A DNA stretch of 40,392 nt, taken from NCBI RefSeq assembly GCF_018130955.1, contig NZ_JAFCJM010000062.1, positions 1 through 40,392 on the forward strand. The letters are read 5' to 3'. How positions within the stretch are numbered: the first letter of the stretch is position 1; the number at the start of each line of letters is the position of its first letter. The position numbers and the translations under genes were made by a program. This DNA is from Bradyrhizobium liaoningense. GTDB taxonomy: Bacteria; Pseudomonadota; Alphaproteobacteria; Rhizobiales; Xanthobacteraceae. Shown one piece after another: positions 20,372 through 28,941 of the stretch. The notes under the pieces are model-generated. The model saw only the letters and a program-made list of their open reading frames with translations. It was not told where the DNA came from and did not search any database.

Positions 20372-22912
20372 TCACAGCCAGAGGATCTTCTTGCGATAGT
20401 CGAGGTCGGTGAGCAGCGGCGCGGCCGGGCCCTGATGGAACACCGCGCCGCGCTCGAGCGCAAAGACGCGGTCGGCGAGCGCGAGCACGAGGTCGAGATT
20501 GTGCTCGACGATCACGATCGACATGTGCCGCCGGAGCTGGTCGAACACTTTGAACAGCTCGAGCGTCACCGCCGGCGCGAGGCCCTCAAACGGCTCGTCG
20601 AGCAGCAGCAGGCGGACATTGCCCGACATCGCACGCGCGACCGCGACCATCTGCTGCTCCCCGCCGGAGAGATAGTCGGCCGCGACATTCATGCGCTCCT
20701 TCAGCCGCGGGAAGTATTGCAGGATCTTCTCCTCGTCCCAGGCCACGCCGTCTCTGCCATCGGTCTTGCGGGCGAGCCGGCCGAGCGCGAGATTTTCCCG
20801 CACCGTCATGCCCGCGAACAGGCCGCGGCCCTGCGGCACATAGCCGATGCCGCGGCGTGCGATGTCGGGCGCAGCGAGATGGGCGATGTCCGCGCCGCGA
20901 TAGTCGATGTCGCCCGATTGCGCCGGCACGAGGCCGGCGATCGTTTTGAGCAGCGTCGACTTGCCGGCGCCGTTCCGGCCCAGCAGGGCGACGATTTCGC
21001 CTTCGCGCACGTCGAGCGAGGCGTCGTTGAGGATGTGGCTCTTGCCGTAAAACGTGTTGACGCGCGCGAAGCGCAGTACCGGCGCTGTCGTCGTCGCCTG
21101 CTCGCCGCCGGGCTGGTGCTCGACCGCGGGAATGCCCTTGCCGGTATAAATCTCCTGCACGCGGATGTCTGATCGCACCGCCTTCGGGCAGTCCGACATC
21201 AGCACCTCGCCCTGGTTCATCACTGTGACCGTTTGCGAGAAGCCGAGCACGCGGTCGATGTCGTGCTCGACGATCAGCACGGGGATGTTGGCGGCGATGT
21301 TTTTCACGAGATTGGAGACGCGCTCGCGCTCGGCCGCAGCGAGGCCTGCGAGCGGCTCGTCGAGCAGCAGCACCTGCGGCTTGGAGCCGAGCGCGATGCC
21401 GAGATCGACCAGTCGCTGCCCGCCATAGGACAACTCGCCGCCCTCGATCTCCTCGATGCCTTCGAGGCCGAGAAACTTCACGAGCTCGGCGGTCTCGGCG
21501 TGGATCTCGCCAAAGGTGTCGATGTCGTTCCAGATGTTGAAGCGCTTGGGGCGGCGCGCCTGCAGCGACAGCCGCAAATTCTCGTAGATGGTGAGCCCGC
21601 GAAACAAGTTTGTGATCTGGAACGAGCGCGCCAGCCCCTGGTGGCAGATCAGGTCCGACGGCACGCCCGCAATGCTCTTGCCGTTGAGGCGGATCGTGCC
21701 TTGGTCGGGCGGGTAGAGGCCGGAGACGAGGTTGAACAGTGTGGTCTTGCCGGCGCCGTTCGGCCCGATCAGCGCGTGGATCTCGCCCGCACCGACCGTG
21801 ATGCTCGCATCATGCACGGCACGGATGCCGCCGAACTTCTTGGAGACACCACTGACCTCGAGCACGGTGCCCGTCAGCGCCTTCGGCCGCAGGAAAGCGG
21901 GCAGCGGCAGGCCCTCATAGATCTTGCGCCGGCTCATCGCGGCCGTCTCTTCCGGCGCGGGGCGGAAGCGGCGCATGATGAGCGCGCCGATGCCGACGAG
22001 GCCGCCCGGCGAATACATCACGAAGGCGACAAAGGTGATGCCGAACCAGAACAGCCAGTTCGACGTCCAGATCGAGAACAGTTCCCGGAACAGGATGAAG
22101 AACAGCGCCCCGAGCGCCGGGCCGAGCATGCTGCGCATGCCGCCGATCACCACCATTGCGAGCAGCTCGCCCGCGAACGGCACCGAGACGGCTTCGGCCG
22201 AGACCAGATAGTTGAGGAAGCCGATTAGCGCGCCGGCGATCCCGGTCACGACCGCCGAGATCACGAACACCGCGAGCTTGTAGCGCTCGACCGGATAGCC
22301 CTGGAAGGTCGCGCGGAGCTGGTTCTCGCGGATCGCGACCAGCACATGGCCGAACGGCGAGCGCACCAGCCGCAACAGCACATAGAGCACCGCGAGCGCG
22401 ATCGCGGCCACGACGACGTAATAGGCCAGCGCATTGTCGAGATCGAACGGCCCGACATGGCCGCGCTTCAACCCGCCAAGGCCGTCTTCGCCGCCGGTCA
22501 GGCTGGTCCAGCGGAAGGCCGTGGTGTAGGCGAGCGCGGCGAGCGCCAGTGTCAGCAGCGAAAAGTAGACGCCGCGGCGGCGCAGGATCAGCATTCCGAT
22601 CACGGTGGAGCTCGCCGCGACCACGACCGTCGAGAGCAGCAGCGGCAGCCAGATCTGGCCGGGGAAGTAGCACAGCTGGATCAGGCCCGCCGCATAGGCG
22701 CCGACGCCGAACCAGGTGCTGTGGCCGAAGGAGACGAGGCCGGTATAGCCGATGCAGAGATTGAGCCCCATGGTTGCGATCGCAAGCCCGACCACCCAGG
22801 TGCCGGTGTTGAGGGACAGGCCGAGCGCGCGCAGCACGAAGGGCAGGGCGATCACGGCGACGGCTGCGATCAGCAGCGGCTTGAGCTTGTCGAAGGCGGA
22901 GGCGCGTTTCAT
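20372..22912 (-). CDS. LIV-type ABC transporter, LivM-LivG-LivF fusion
   Basis: One 846-residue chain holding three parts that are usually separate. Residues 1-320 are a LivM-like permease with about ten hydrophobic segments (GLNLCIGYTGLVSFGHSTWFGVGAYAAG). Residues 350-600 are a LivG-like ATPase with Walker A GPNGAGKTT near 382, signature LSYGGQRL, and Walker B VLLLDEPLAGL. Residues 625-846 are a LivF-like ATPase with Walker A GRNGAGKST near 645, LSGGEQQMVAVARA and LLLDEPFEGLAPA. The start ATG overlaps the LivH-like stop by 4 nt (ATGA). With the LivH-like permease and Tat-exported binding protein upstream it makes a complete importer, probably for an amino-acid-like or aromatic carboxylate substrate given the IclR neighbour. 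Confidence 0.92.
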   Translation of the reverse strand: MKRASAFDKLKPLLIAAVAVIALPFVLRALGLSLNTGTWVVGLAIATMGLNLCIGYTGLVSFGHSTWFGVGAYAAGLIQLCYFPGQIWLPLLLSTVVVAASSTVIGMLILRRRGVYFSLLTLALAALAYTTAFRWTSLTGGEDGLGGLKRGHVGPFDLDNALAYYVVVAAIALAVLYVLLRLVRSPFGHVLVAIRENQLRATFQGYPVERYKLAVFVISAVVTGIAGALIGFLNYLVSAEAVSVPFAGELLAMVVIGGMRSMLGPALGALFFILFRELFSIWTSNWLFWFGITFVAFVMYSPGGLVGIGALIMRRFRPAPEETAAMSRRKIYEGLPLPAFLRPKALTGTVLEVSGVSKKFGGIRAVHDASITVGAGEIHALIGPNGAGKTTLFNLVSGLYPPDQGTIRLNGKSIAGVPSDLICHQGLARSFQITNLFRGLTIYENLRLSLQARRPKRFNIWNDIDTFGEIHAETAELVKFLGLEGIEEIEGGELSYGGQRLVDLGIALGSKPQVLLLDEPLAGLAAAERERVSNLVKNIAANIPVLIVEHDIDRVLGFSQTVTVMNQGEVLMSDCPKAVRSDIRVQEIYTGKGIPAVEHQPGGEQATTTAPVLRFARVNTFYGKSHILNDASLDVREGEIVALLGRNGAGKSTLLKTIAGLVPAQSGDIDYRGADIAHLAAPDIARRGIGYVPQGRGLFAGMTVRENLALGRLARKTDGRDGVAWDEEKILQYFPRLKERMNVAADYLSGGEQQMVAVARAMSGNVRLLLLDEPFEGLAPAVTLELFKVFDQLRRHMSIVIVEHNLDLVLALADRVFALERGAVFHQGPAAPLLTDLDYRKKILWL

Positions 22913-23784
22913 TCAAATTTCTCGATGCGTTCGCCGAGCAGGCCGCGCGGGCGCACCAGCAGCACCAGAAACATCAAAATGTAGATCGAGGCTTCGCCGG
23001 CCGCCGGCTCGAAATGGATGGCGATGCCTCTGATGACGCCGACGAGGAGCGCCGCGATGATCACGCCCCAGAAACTGCCGAGGCCGCCGATCACGACGAC
23101 GACGAAGGCAACCGTCATGATGTCGGCGCCCATGGCGGGGTGCACGGTCGTGATCGGCGCGAAGAAAGCGCCGCCGAGCGCAGCCATGCCGACGCCGAGC
23201 ATGACGATCGCGGTCATGTAGGGCTGCAGGCGGATGCCCAGTGCGGCGACCATGTCCGGCCGCTGGATGCCGGCGCGCACCACGCGCCCGAACGAGGTTT
23301 TGTGCAGCAGCAGCCAGACGCCAACCAGCACCGCGGCGACGACGGCCAGGATCAGCAGGCGATAGCGCGAGAACAGGAAATCGCCGACGAAGATCGAGCC
23401 GCGAAAGCTTTGCGGGATTTCTGCCGAGACAGGCGCCGCGCCCCAGATCATGCGGATCGCCTGCTCGGCGACCATCGCCAAGCCAAAGGTTACGAGCAAG
23501 CTGAGGATTGGATCGGCCGTGTAGAAGCGGCGCAAGATGAAGCGCTCGAAGAGGATGCCGAGCAGCGCGACCGCGAGTGGCGAGACAATCACCGCGGCAC
23601 CGAAGCCGGTAAAGCGGACGAGCTCGACGAAGACGTAAGCGCCGAGCGCGTAGAACGCGCCATGCGCGAGGTTGACGATGCCGCCGACGGAGAAGATCAG
23701 CGACAGCCCAAGCGCGATGAGGAGGTAATAGCCTCCGAGCACGAGGCCATTCACCACCTGTTCCAGCAAGAACGCGAACTGCAT
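22909..23784 (-). CDS. LIV-type ABC transporter permease (LivH-like)
   Basis: A 291-residue inner-membrane permease with about eight hydrophobic segments. LivH signatures are VNGLVLGGYYLLIALGLSLIFSVGGIVNLAHGAFYALGAY at the start, RPDMVAALGIRLQPYMTAIVMLGVGMAALGG, and VVVVIGGLGSFWGVIIAALLVG near the end. It forms the translocation pore with the LivM part of the downstream fusion protein; the genes overlap by 4 nt. It starts 33 bp after the binding-protein stop. Length is normal for the family. Substrate is set by the binding protein and is unknown. Confidence 0.92.
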   Translation of the reverse strand: MQFAFLLEQVVNGLVLGGYYLLIALGLSLIFSVGGIVNLAHGAFYALGAYVFVELVRFTGFGAAVIVSPLAVALLGILFERFILRRFYTADPILSLLVTFGLAMVAEQAIRMIWGAAPVSAEIPQSFRGSIFVGDFLFSRYRLLILAVVAAVLVGVWLLLHKTSFGRVVRAGIQRPDMVAALGIRLQPYMTAIVMLGVGMAALGGAFFAPITTVHPAMGADIMTVAFVVVVIGGLGSFWGVIIAALLVGVIRGIAIHFEPAAGEASIYILMFLVLLVRPRGLLGERIEKFE

Positions 23785-23817
23785 CTGGGGTCCGTTACCC
23801 GCGCGGCAAGCGCGGCT

Positions 23818-25083
23818 TCAGGCCTTCATCTCGCAGGGGTTCTGTTCCCTCGTCGGATAGATCGACTCCAGCGGCTCGTTCGGAACGGGGACGGCATCGC
23901 CGAGCACCAGCATGTCCCACTGGTCCTTCATCTGGTCCTTTGGCTTGACCGTGAACGGATAAGCCTCCTGCACGAGCTGATGATCCCGGGAGCGGAAATA
24001 GGCTTTTCGCGCTTTTCCGATGTCGAACTGCGACTGCTTCTCGAAATAGCCGATCAGTTCGCCACTGTCGGTCGATTTCGTCGTGTTGATCGCTTCCGCA
24101 AGCAGTTTGAGCGTGACGTAGTCGATCCAGGCGTGGTTCTCCGGCGGCTTGCCGTATTTCTTGATGAAAGCCGCGACGAACGCCTTCGAGGCCGGATTGT
24201 CCAGCGTGTGATACCAGACCGTCGGCCAGGTGCCGCTAAGATTGCCGGCGCCTGCAGCCCAGGCATCGCCGGTGTTGAGGTTGAAGCCGACCAGCGGGTA
24301 GGGGAAGCCGAACTCGGCATATTGCTTGACGAGGTTGGTGACCTGGTTGCCGGCGAGGTTGCAGCACACCACATCGGGTTTTGCCTGCCGCACATCGGGT
24401 TTTGCCTGCCGCACCTTGAGCAGATACGGGCTGAAATCGGTGACGTCGGTCGCGATCAGCTCGTCGCCGATCAGCGTCGCATCGTGCGACCCGAAGAAGC
24501 CTTTTGCGGCCTTCAGCAGGTCGTGGCCGAAGATATAGTCGGCGGTGAGCGTGAAGAATTTTTTGCCCTTCACCATGCCCTTCTGCGACAGCGCCGTGCC
24601 GACCGCATTGACCATCACGGTGTTGGGGATGTCGCAGTGGAACGAGTATTTGTTGCAGTTCTTGCCGCGCAGCGCGTCCGAGCGCGCGCCGGTGGAGAAG
24701 AACACCTTCTTGTTGCGCTCGGCGACCTGCATCATGGTCAGCGAGGAGGCCGAGGAGATCTCGCCGAGCAGCACCGCCGCGCCATCCTGCTCGATCATGC
24801 GCTGCGCCTTGGTTGCGGCGGTCGCCGGGTTGATCGAGTCTTCCGACAACAGGTCGATCTGCTTGCCCATGATGCCGCCGGACTGGTTGATCTCTTCGGC
24901 GGCGAGCTTCACGCCGAGCTGGGCGTAAGAGCCGATAACGCCGAGGAAGCCGGTGAGCGGCGTCAGATGCCCGATCCGGATCTTCTCCGCCTGTGCGCTG
25001 ACGATCGCTGGGAATCCGAGCGCCGAGGCGCCGGTCCATGCTGCGCCTGCCTTCAACAAACTTCGTCGGCTGGTGCGGGTCAT
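23818..25083 (-). CDS. LIV-type ABC substrate-binding protein, Tat-exported, with 7-residue duplication
   Basis: A 421-residue periplasmic binding protein of the type-1 (Leu/Ile/Val) fold. The N-terminus SRRSLLKAGAAWTGASALG is a twin-arginine signal, cut near VSAQA; then KIRIGHLTPLTGFLGVIGSY and the usual EEINQSGGIMGKQIDLL. The ATG at 25083 follows GGGAGGA. A perfect 21-bp tandem duplication at 24370-24411 encodes RQAKPDV twice in a row (about residues 225-238), just before the strand VVCCNLAGNQ in the hinge-proximal region. The frame is kept, so the protein may work with a 7-residue insertion. First gene of the importer operon; a CAATAT dyad at 25117-25131 overlies its likely promoter. Confidence 0.92.
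   Translation of the reverse strand: MTRTSRRSLLKAGAAWTGASALGFPAIVSAQAEKIRIGHLTPLTGFLGVIGSYAQLGVKLAAEEINQSGGIMGKQIDLLSEDSINPATAATKAQRMIEQDGAAVLLGEISSASSLTMMQVAERNKKVFFSTGARSDALRGKNCNKYSFHCDIPNTVMVNAVGTALSQKGMVKGKKFFTLTADYIFGHDLLKAAKGFFGSHDATLIGDELIATDVTDFSPYLLKVRQAKPDVRQAKPDVVCCNLAGNQVTNLVKQYAEFGFPYPLVGFNLNTGDAWAAGAGNLSGTWPTVWYHTLDNPASKAFVAAFIKKYGKPPENHAWIDYVTLKLLAEAINTTKSTDSGELIGYFEKQSQFDIGKARKAYFRSRDHQLVQEAYPFTVKPKDQMKDQWDMLVLGDAVPVPNEPLESIYPTREQNPCEMKA
24370..24411. repeat. Exact 21-bp tandem duplication inside the binding-protein gene
   Basis: Two identical, directly adjacent 21-bp units, 24370-24390 and 24391-24411, both starting CACATCGGG. Twenty-one bases is seven codons, so the reading frame continues and the peptide RQAKPDV is doubled. 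The perfect identity suggests a recent slippage event or an assembly artefact. Confidence 0.9.
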
Positions 25084-25116
25084 CTGCTGTTTCCTCCCGG
25101 TGCATCGGTCTCTCTT

Positions 25117-25131
25117 CAATATGCGATATTG
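25117..25131. promoter_or_regulatory. CAATAT-N3-ATATTG dyad upstream of the importer operon, candidate operator
   Basis: A perfect 6-bp inverted repeat, 34 bp upstream of the binding-protein start codon, flanked by TCTCTT on the left and GTGAGAGA on the right so that the symmetry extends imperfectly. The minus-strand string TCACAATAT recurs at 26249-26257 in the IclR/ThDP divergent region. The IclR-type regulator encoded next door is the obvious candidate to bind it. The 131-bp gap holds nothing else. Confidence 0.5.
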
Positions 25132-25214
25132 TGAGAGACGCTTTTTTAATGCCGGAGGATAATCCCGAACGCCATTGCCGGTGTCAACCGGCAAAATCGC
25201 CGCTTGCCTGCGGC

Positions 25215-26168
25215 TCAGGCTTTTTTCGCAACTGCCTTGGAGGCGACGGGCTTGGCACCGAATTCGGCGGAGAGGCGGTTCGCGGCGGCCTGCACGACCT
25301 GCGCGCTCGCATGCAGCGCCTGGTTGGACAAGCGCCAGATCGGGCCAGAAATGCCGAGCGCGCCGATCACCTTGCCGGTGAAATCGGTGACGGGCACTGC
25401 GACGCAGCGAACCTCGGGATTGAACTCGCCGTCGTCGAAGGCAACGCCGGTGCGCTGCACCTCGGCGATCTCGCGCGTCAGCACGCCGGCGTCGGTGATC
25501 GATTTCGGCGTCGACGGCTTGAGCTCGGCGCGATCGAGAAAGCGCTTGAGCTGCTCGGGGCGGAGCGAGGCCAAAATGATCTTGCCGAGCGCGGTGCAAT
25601 GCGCCGGCCGCACCACGCCGACCCGGTCGGTCAATTGAAACGCGCCGGGTCCGCTGGTGCGGGCGATAACGACGACGGCATCGCCCATGCGTACGGCAAA
25701 ATGGCCGCTTTCGCCGGTCTCGCGCGAGAGATCCTCGAGCACGGGCGTTGCGAGATTGACCATCTCGATTTCGTCGAGCGCGCTGGCCGCAAGCGCAAAC
25801 AGGGGACGGCCGACGCGGTAGCGCTTGTTGTCCTTCTCCTGACGGAGATAGCCGAGCGAGACCAGCGTCTTCGCGAGGTGAAAGGTCGTCGAATTATGCA
25901 GGCCGACCAGCTTGCTGAGTTCCGCAAGCCCGATGCCCTCGCGATGCCGCGCGACCTCCTCGAGGATCGAGAAGGCGCGACCGAGCGACTGGACGCCGCC
26001 GCCGCGCTGCCGGTCCTCGGGGTCATCATCCTGATCAGACTGTGGTGCAGGGATCAGCTTGGCGATCGTGGCCTTGCGCGAACTTGCCGGCTTCTCGCTG
26101 GTCTTTTCGGTGGTGCTGGGCTTGCTGCGCGATTTCAAGGAAGAGGCCCCCTGTGGCGAATCCGTCAT
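25215..26168 (-). CDS. IclR-family transcriptional regulator
   Basis: A 317-residue DNA-binding regulator. Residues 1-57 are a Ser/Lys/Asp-rich disordered extension. The winged-helix domain follows (SLGRAFSILEEVARHREGIGLAELSKLVGLHNSTTFHLAKTLVSLGYL, about 61-109) and then the IclR effector domain, with the typical GESGHFAVRMGDAVVVI, PAHCTALGKIILA and RTGVAFDDGEFNPEVRCVAVPV segments. The C-terminus is Ala/Lys rich. It sits between the LIV importer operon, 131 bp downstream on the same strand, and the divergent ThDP-enzyme operon. It most likely controls both in response to the imported compound or a catabolite. Effector unknown. Confidence 0.92.
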   Translation of the reverse strand: MTDSPQGASSLKSRSKPSTTEKTSEKPASSRKATIAKLIPAPQSDQDDDPEDRQRGGGVQSLGRAFSILEEVARHREGIGLAELSKLVGLHNSTTFHLAKTLVSLGYLRQEKDNKRYRVGRPLFALAASALDEIEMVNLATPVLEDLSRETGESGHFAVRMGDAVVVIARTSGPGAFQLTDRVGVVRPAHCTALGKIILASLRPEQLKRFLDRAELKPSTPKSITDAGVLTREIAEVQRTGVAFDDGEFNPEVRCVAVPVTDFTGKVIGALGISGPIWRLSNQALHASAQVVQAAANRLSAEFGAKPVASKAVAKKA

Positions 26169-26248
26169 GGCTCAAAGTCTTCGAACAGTAGCACGCGACA
26201 AGGTTGTCGTCGGCTTCGAGCGTTGCGCGTTTCCCTCAAATGAGCCTA

Positions 26249-26257
26249 TCACAATAT
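26249..26257. promoter_or_regulatory. Shared TCACAATAT half-site in the IclR/ThDP divergent region
   Basis: TCACAATAT followed by AAATTGA lies in the 201-bp gap between the IclR gene (start 26168) and the ThDP gene (start 26370). The same 9-mer and a following ATTGA occur in the dyad before the importer operon, though the spacing differs by 3 nt. It is a candidate IclR-family operator for autoregulation and ThDP-operon control. Confidence 0.4.
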
Positions 26258-26369
26258 AAATTGACGTACAGCATTATGAGAAATAGGGTGCCCGCGGCTC
26301 AATTGGCGACCTGCCGCGCTCCTTCGCATCGGCGCACAAGAAGTCGTCGAGCCGCAGGGAGACAAGTTG

Positions 26370-28169
26370 ATGTCGAAGAACATGCTCACCGGCGCGCAGG
26401 TCATTGTCGACTATCTGATCCAGGAGAAGGTGCCGCAGGTGTTCGGCCTGTGCGGCCACGGCAACATCCAGTTCATCGACGCGCTGTACGAGCGTTCGTC
26501 TGACATCAAGACCATCTCGGTGCATCACGAGAGCGTCGCCGGCTTCATGGCGGACGTCTATTATCGCGTCTCGGGCCGGCCGACCGCGACCTTTACCTCC
26601 TGCGGTCCCGGCTCGGCGAACCTGCCGATCTCGCTCGCCAATGCCTATTTGGATTCCGTGCCGTTCATGGCGATCACCGGCAACGTGCCGACCAGCCAGT
26701 TCAACCGCGGCGCCTTCCAGGAGATGTACCGGCATTACCAGGCTGACTTCCCCTCGACCGTGCGCTCGATCTGCAAGAAGGTGTTTCAGCCGACGCGCGG
26801 CGAGATGGTGCCGCTCGCGGTGCGGCAGGCCTGGAAGACCATGATCACGGGACGGCCCGGGCCGGTCGTGGTCGACGTGCCCTTCGACGTTTTCATGGAG
26901 TCGGCCGCGGAGGAAGCCCCGAAGGCGGTCGAGTGGAATGCAAATATTTCCAGCCGCTGCGGTGCCGATCCCGAAGGCGTCGTGAAGGCGGTCGACATGC
27001 TGCTTGCGGCCGAGCGGCCCGTGATGCTGGTCGGGCAGGGCGTGCGCTACGGCGGGGCCGCCGACGAGTTGCGGCGGCTCGCCGAGCGGCTGCAGATCCC
27101 GGTTGCGGCATCGGCCTCGGGCCTCGGCGCGCTCGACGTCAACCATCCGCTCGCGCTCGGGCTCGTTGCGCGCGCTGGGCACTATCAGGCCAATCACGCG
27201 ACGCGCCAGGCGGACGTGCTGCTCGCGCTCGGCGTGCGCTTCGACGACCGTACTTCGAGCTCGTGGATTCCCGGCTATTCCTTCACCATTCCGCCGACGA
27301 GACTGATCCACGTCGACATCGATCCCGAGGAGATCGGCCGCAACTATCCGGTCGCGCTGGGTCTGATGGCCGATGTCCGCACCTTCCTGCGTCAGGTCCA
27401 TGCCGAGCTCGATCACCGCGACAGCCTCACGAGAAAGGAAGACGCGCGAAAGAAGTGGCTGGTGCAGATCGATGGCTACCGCAAGGAGTGGGACAAGTTC
27501 GTTGCGCCGGGCTTTTCCGACGACACCACGCCGATCAATCCGCAGCGCGCCGCGGCCGAGATCGACAAGGCGCTGCCGGAAGACGCCATCCTCGTCTCCG
27601 ACATCGGCGTGCACCACAACTGGCTGCTCGGCTTCTGCAAGCCGAAGCGGCCGGATTCGCTGATCGGCTCGATGGGCTTTGGCCCGATGGGCTTTGGCGT
27701 CGCCGGCGTGATGGGCGCGAAATTCGCAGCGCCCGATCGCCCCTGCGTGTCGGTGTGCGGCGACGGTGCCTTCTTCATGCACGCCAACGTGCTGGGTACC
27801 GCGGTCGAATACAATCTGCCCGTGGTCTGGGTGGTCTGGAACAATTACGCCTATGCGTCGATCCGCGGCCTGCAGCGCGGCTATCTCGGCGGTCGCGAGC
27901 TAGCGACCGACTTCAAGCATCCCGAGACGGGCGAGCGCTACAATCCGGATTTCGCGGCGATGGCGCGCTCCTGCGGCGTCGAGGGCGTGCGGGTCGATCG
28001 TGCCGCCGACATCGGCGAAGCCATCCGCAAGGGCATTGCCGCCAACAAGCCGCATCTGATCGACGTCGACATTGCCGCCGATGTCAATCCGGCTGGCGCA
28101 GGCGTGTGGGAACTGCCGGGCCTCGGCCAGAGCAAGGCCGGGATCGGCACGCGCTTCCAGCCGGGCTGA
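26370..28169 (+). CDS. Thiamine diphosphate-dependent enzyme (acetolactate synthase-like)
   Basis: A 599-residue ThDP enzyme of the acetolactate synthase / glyoxylate carboligase / sulfoacetaldehyde acetyltransferase group, making or breaking C-C bonds next to a carbonyl in the cytoplasm. The catalytic Glu54 (HHESVAGFMAD) activates ThDP. The ThDP/Mg motif runs from GDG at 464-466 to NN at 491-492. The central domain (about 200-340) contains the GQGVRYGGAADELRRLAERL block. The ATG at 26370 follows AGGGAGA; a TTG lies one codon before. No small regulatory subunit is nearby, which argues against a biosynthetic acetolactate synthase. First gene of an operon with an SDR-like protein and a cupin, divergent from IclR. 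Substrate unknown. Confidence 0.88.
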   Translation: MSKNMLTGAQVIVDYLIQEKVPQVFGLCGHGNIQFIDALYERSSDIKTISVHHESVAGFMADVYYRVSGRPTATFTSCGPGSANLPISLANAYLDSVPFMAITGNVPTSQFNRGAFQEMYRHYQADFPSTVRSICKKVFQPTRGEMVPLAVRQAWKTMITGRPGPVVVDVPFDVFMESAAEEAPKAVEWNANISSRCGADPEGVVKAVDMLLAAERPVMLVGQGVRYGGAADELRRLAERLQIPVAASASGLGALDVNHPLALGLVARAGHYQANHATRQADVLLALGVRFDDRTSSSWIPGYSFTIPPTRLIHVDIDPEEIGRNYPVALGLMADVRTFLRQVHAELDHRDSLTRKEDARKKWLVQIDGYRKEWDKFVAPGFSDDTTPINPQRAAAEIDKALPEDAILVSDIGVHHNWLLGFCKPKRPDSLIGSMGFGPMGFGVAGVMGAKFAAPDRPCVSVCGDGAFFMHANVLGTAVEYNLPVVWVVWNNYAYASIRGLQRGYLGGRELATDFKHPETGERYNPDFAAMARSCGVEGVRVDRAADIGEAIRKGIAANKPHLIDVDIAADVNPAGAGVWELPGLGQSKAGIGTRFQPG

Positions 28170-28213
28170 ACTCGTTTCGCCCAATCAACGGATACGAACC
28201 CGAGGAATACAAG

Positions 28214-28918
28214 ATGATGCTTGCTGGCAAGAAGGTCGTGGTGGTCGGAGGCTCTTCCGGCATCGGCCTCGCGACGGTCGAACTCGCGAAGGAGCAGGGC
28301 GCCGATGTGATCATCGCCTCGCGCAACGCGGCGAAGCTCGACGCCATCGCCGACAAGCTGAATGTGATTGCGATCCCGGCCGACGTCACCAGTGACCAGA
28401 GCGTTGCTGATCTTTTTCGCCGCACCGGGCCGGTAGATCACGTCGTCCTGACCGCCGCCCAGCTCAAGACCGGGCCGTTCAAGTCGGTGGCGATGGATGA
28501 CGTGCGGGCGACGATGGAAGGCAAGTTCTGGGGCGCCTGGCGCGTGGCGCGCGAGGCGGGTATTCGCCCGGGCGGCTCGCTGACGCTGGTCACGGGTTTT
28601 CTCAGCGTACGGCCGCGACCGAATTCGGCGATCATCAGTGCCGCCAACGGCGCGCTGGAGTCGCTTGCGCGCGCGCTGGCGCTCGAGCTGGCGCCGGTGC
28701 GCGTCAATGCGGTGTCGCCCGGCGTGATCGATACGCCGATCCGCGCGGCGATGCCGGATGCGGCACGGCGCGAGATGCTGGAGAAGACCGCGGCGGCGCT
28801 GCCGGTGCGGCGCGTCGGCGCAGGCGAAGATATCGCGCAGCAGATTTTGAGCTTCATGGCCAACGGATTTGCGACCGGATCGATCGCCTATATCGACGGC
28901 GGCGCGCTCGTCATCTGA
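28214..28918 (+). CDS. SDR-family protein lacking the catalytic Tyr and Lys
   Basis: A 234-residue Rossmann protein with the SDR cofactor motif GGSSGIG at residues 12-18, ASRN near 35, and the C-terminal APVRVNAVSPGVIDTPIR and YIDGGALVI. The active-site segment reads NSAIISAANGALESLARALALEL. At the place of the usual Y-x-x-x-K there are Ile141 and Asn145, so the normal proton-relay pair is missing. The fold and nucleotide site look sound. It may use another acid/base, act on a substrate needing none, or be a regulatory or binding protein. The ATG at 28214 follows GAGGA and lies 44 bp after the ThDP gene; a cupin follows after 23 bp. Confidence 0.85.
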   Translation: MMLAGKKVVVVGGSSGIGLATVELAKEQGADVIIASRNAAKLDAIADKLNVIAIPADVTSDQSVADLFRRTGPVDHVVLTAAQLKTGPFKSVAMDDVRATMEGKFWGAWRVAREAGIRPGGSLTLVTGFLSVRPRPNSAIISAANGALESLARALALELAPVRVNAVSPGVIDTPIRAAMPDAARREMLEKTAAALPVRRVGAGEDIAQQILSFMANGFATGSIAYIDGGALVI

Positions 28919-28941
28919 CAAGGGCAGAACGGAGGCCCATC

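Noticed and set aside
23014..25134. A 706-residue open frame on the plus strand, antisense to the LIV binding protein and permease
   Set aside because: The opposite strand carries unmistakable family proteins; the antisense reading is rich in Arg, Asp, Glu and His with no domain, as expected from third-position GC bias.
27670..27710. A short repeat GATGGGCTTTGG in the ThDP gene
   Set aside because: It encodes the natural MGFGPMGFG glycine-rich segment of ThDP enzymes, not a mobile or slipped repeat.
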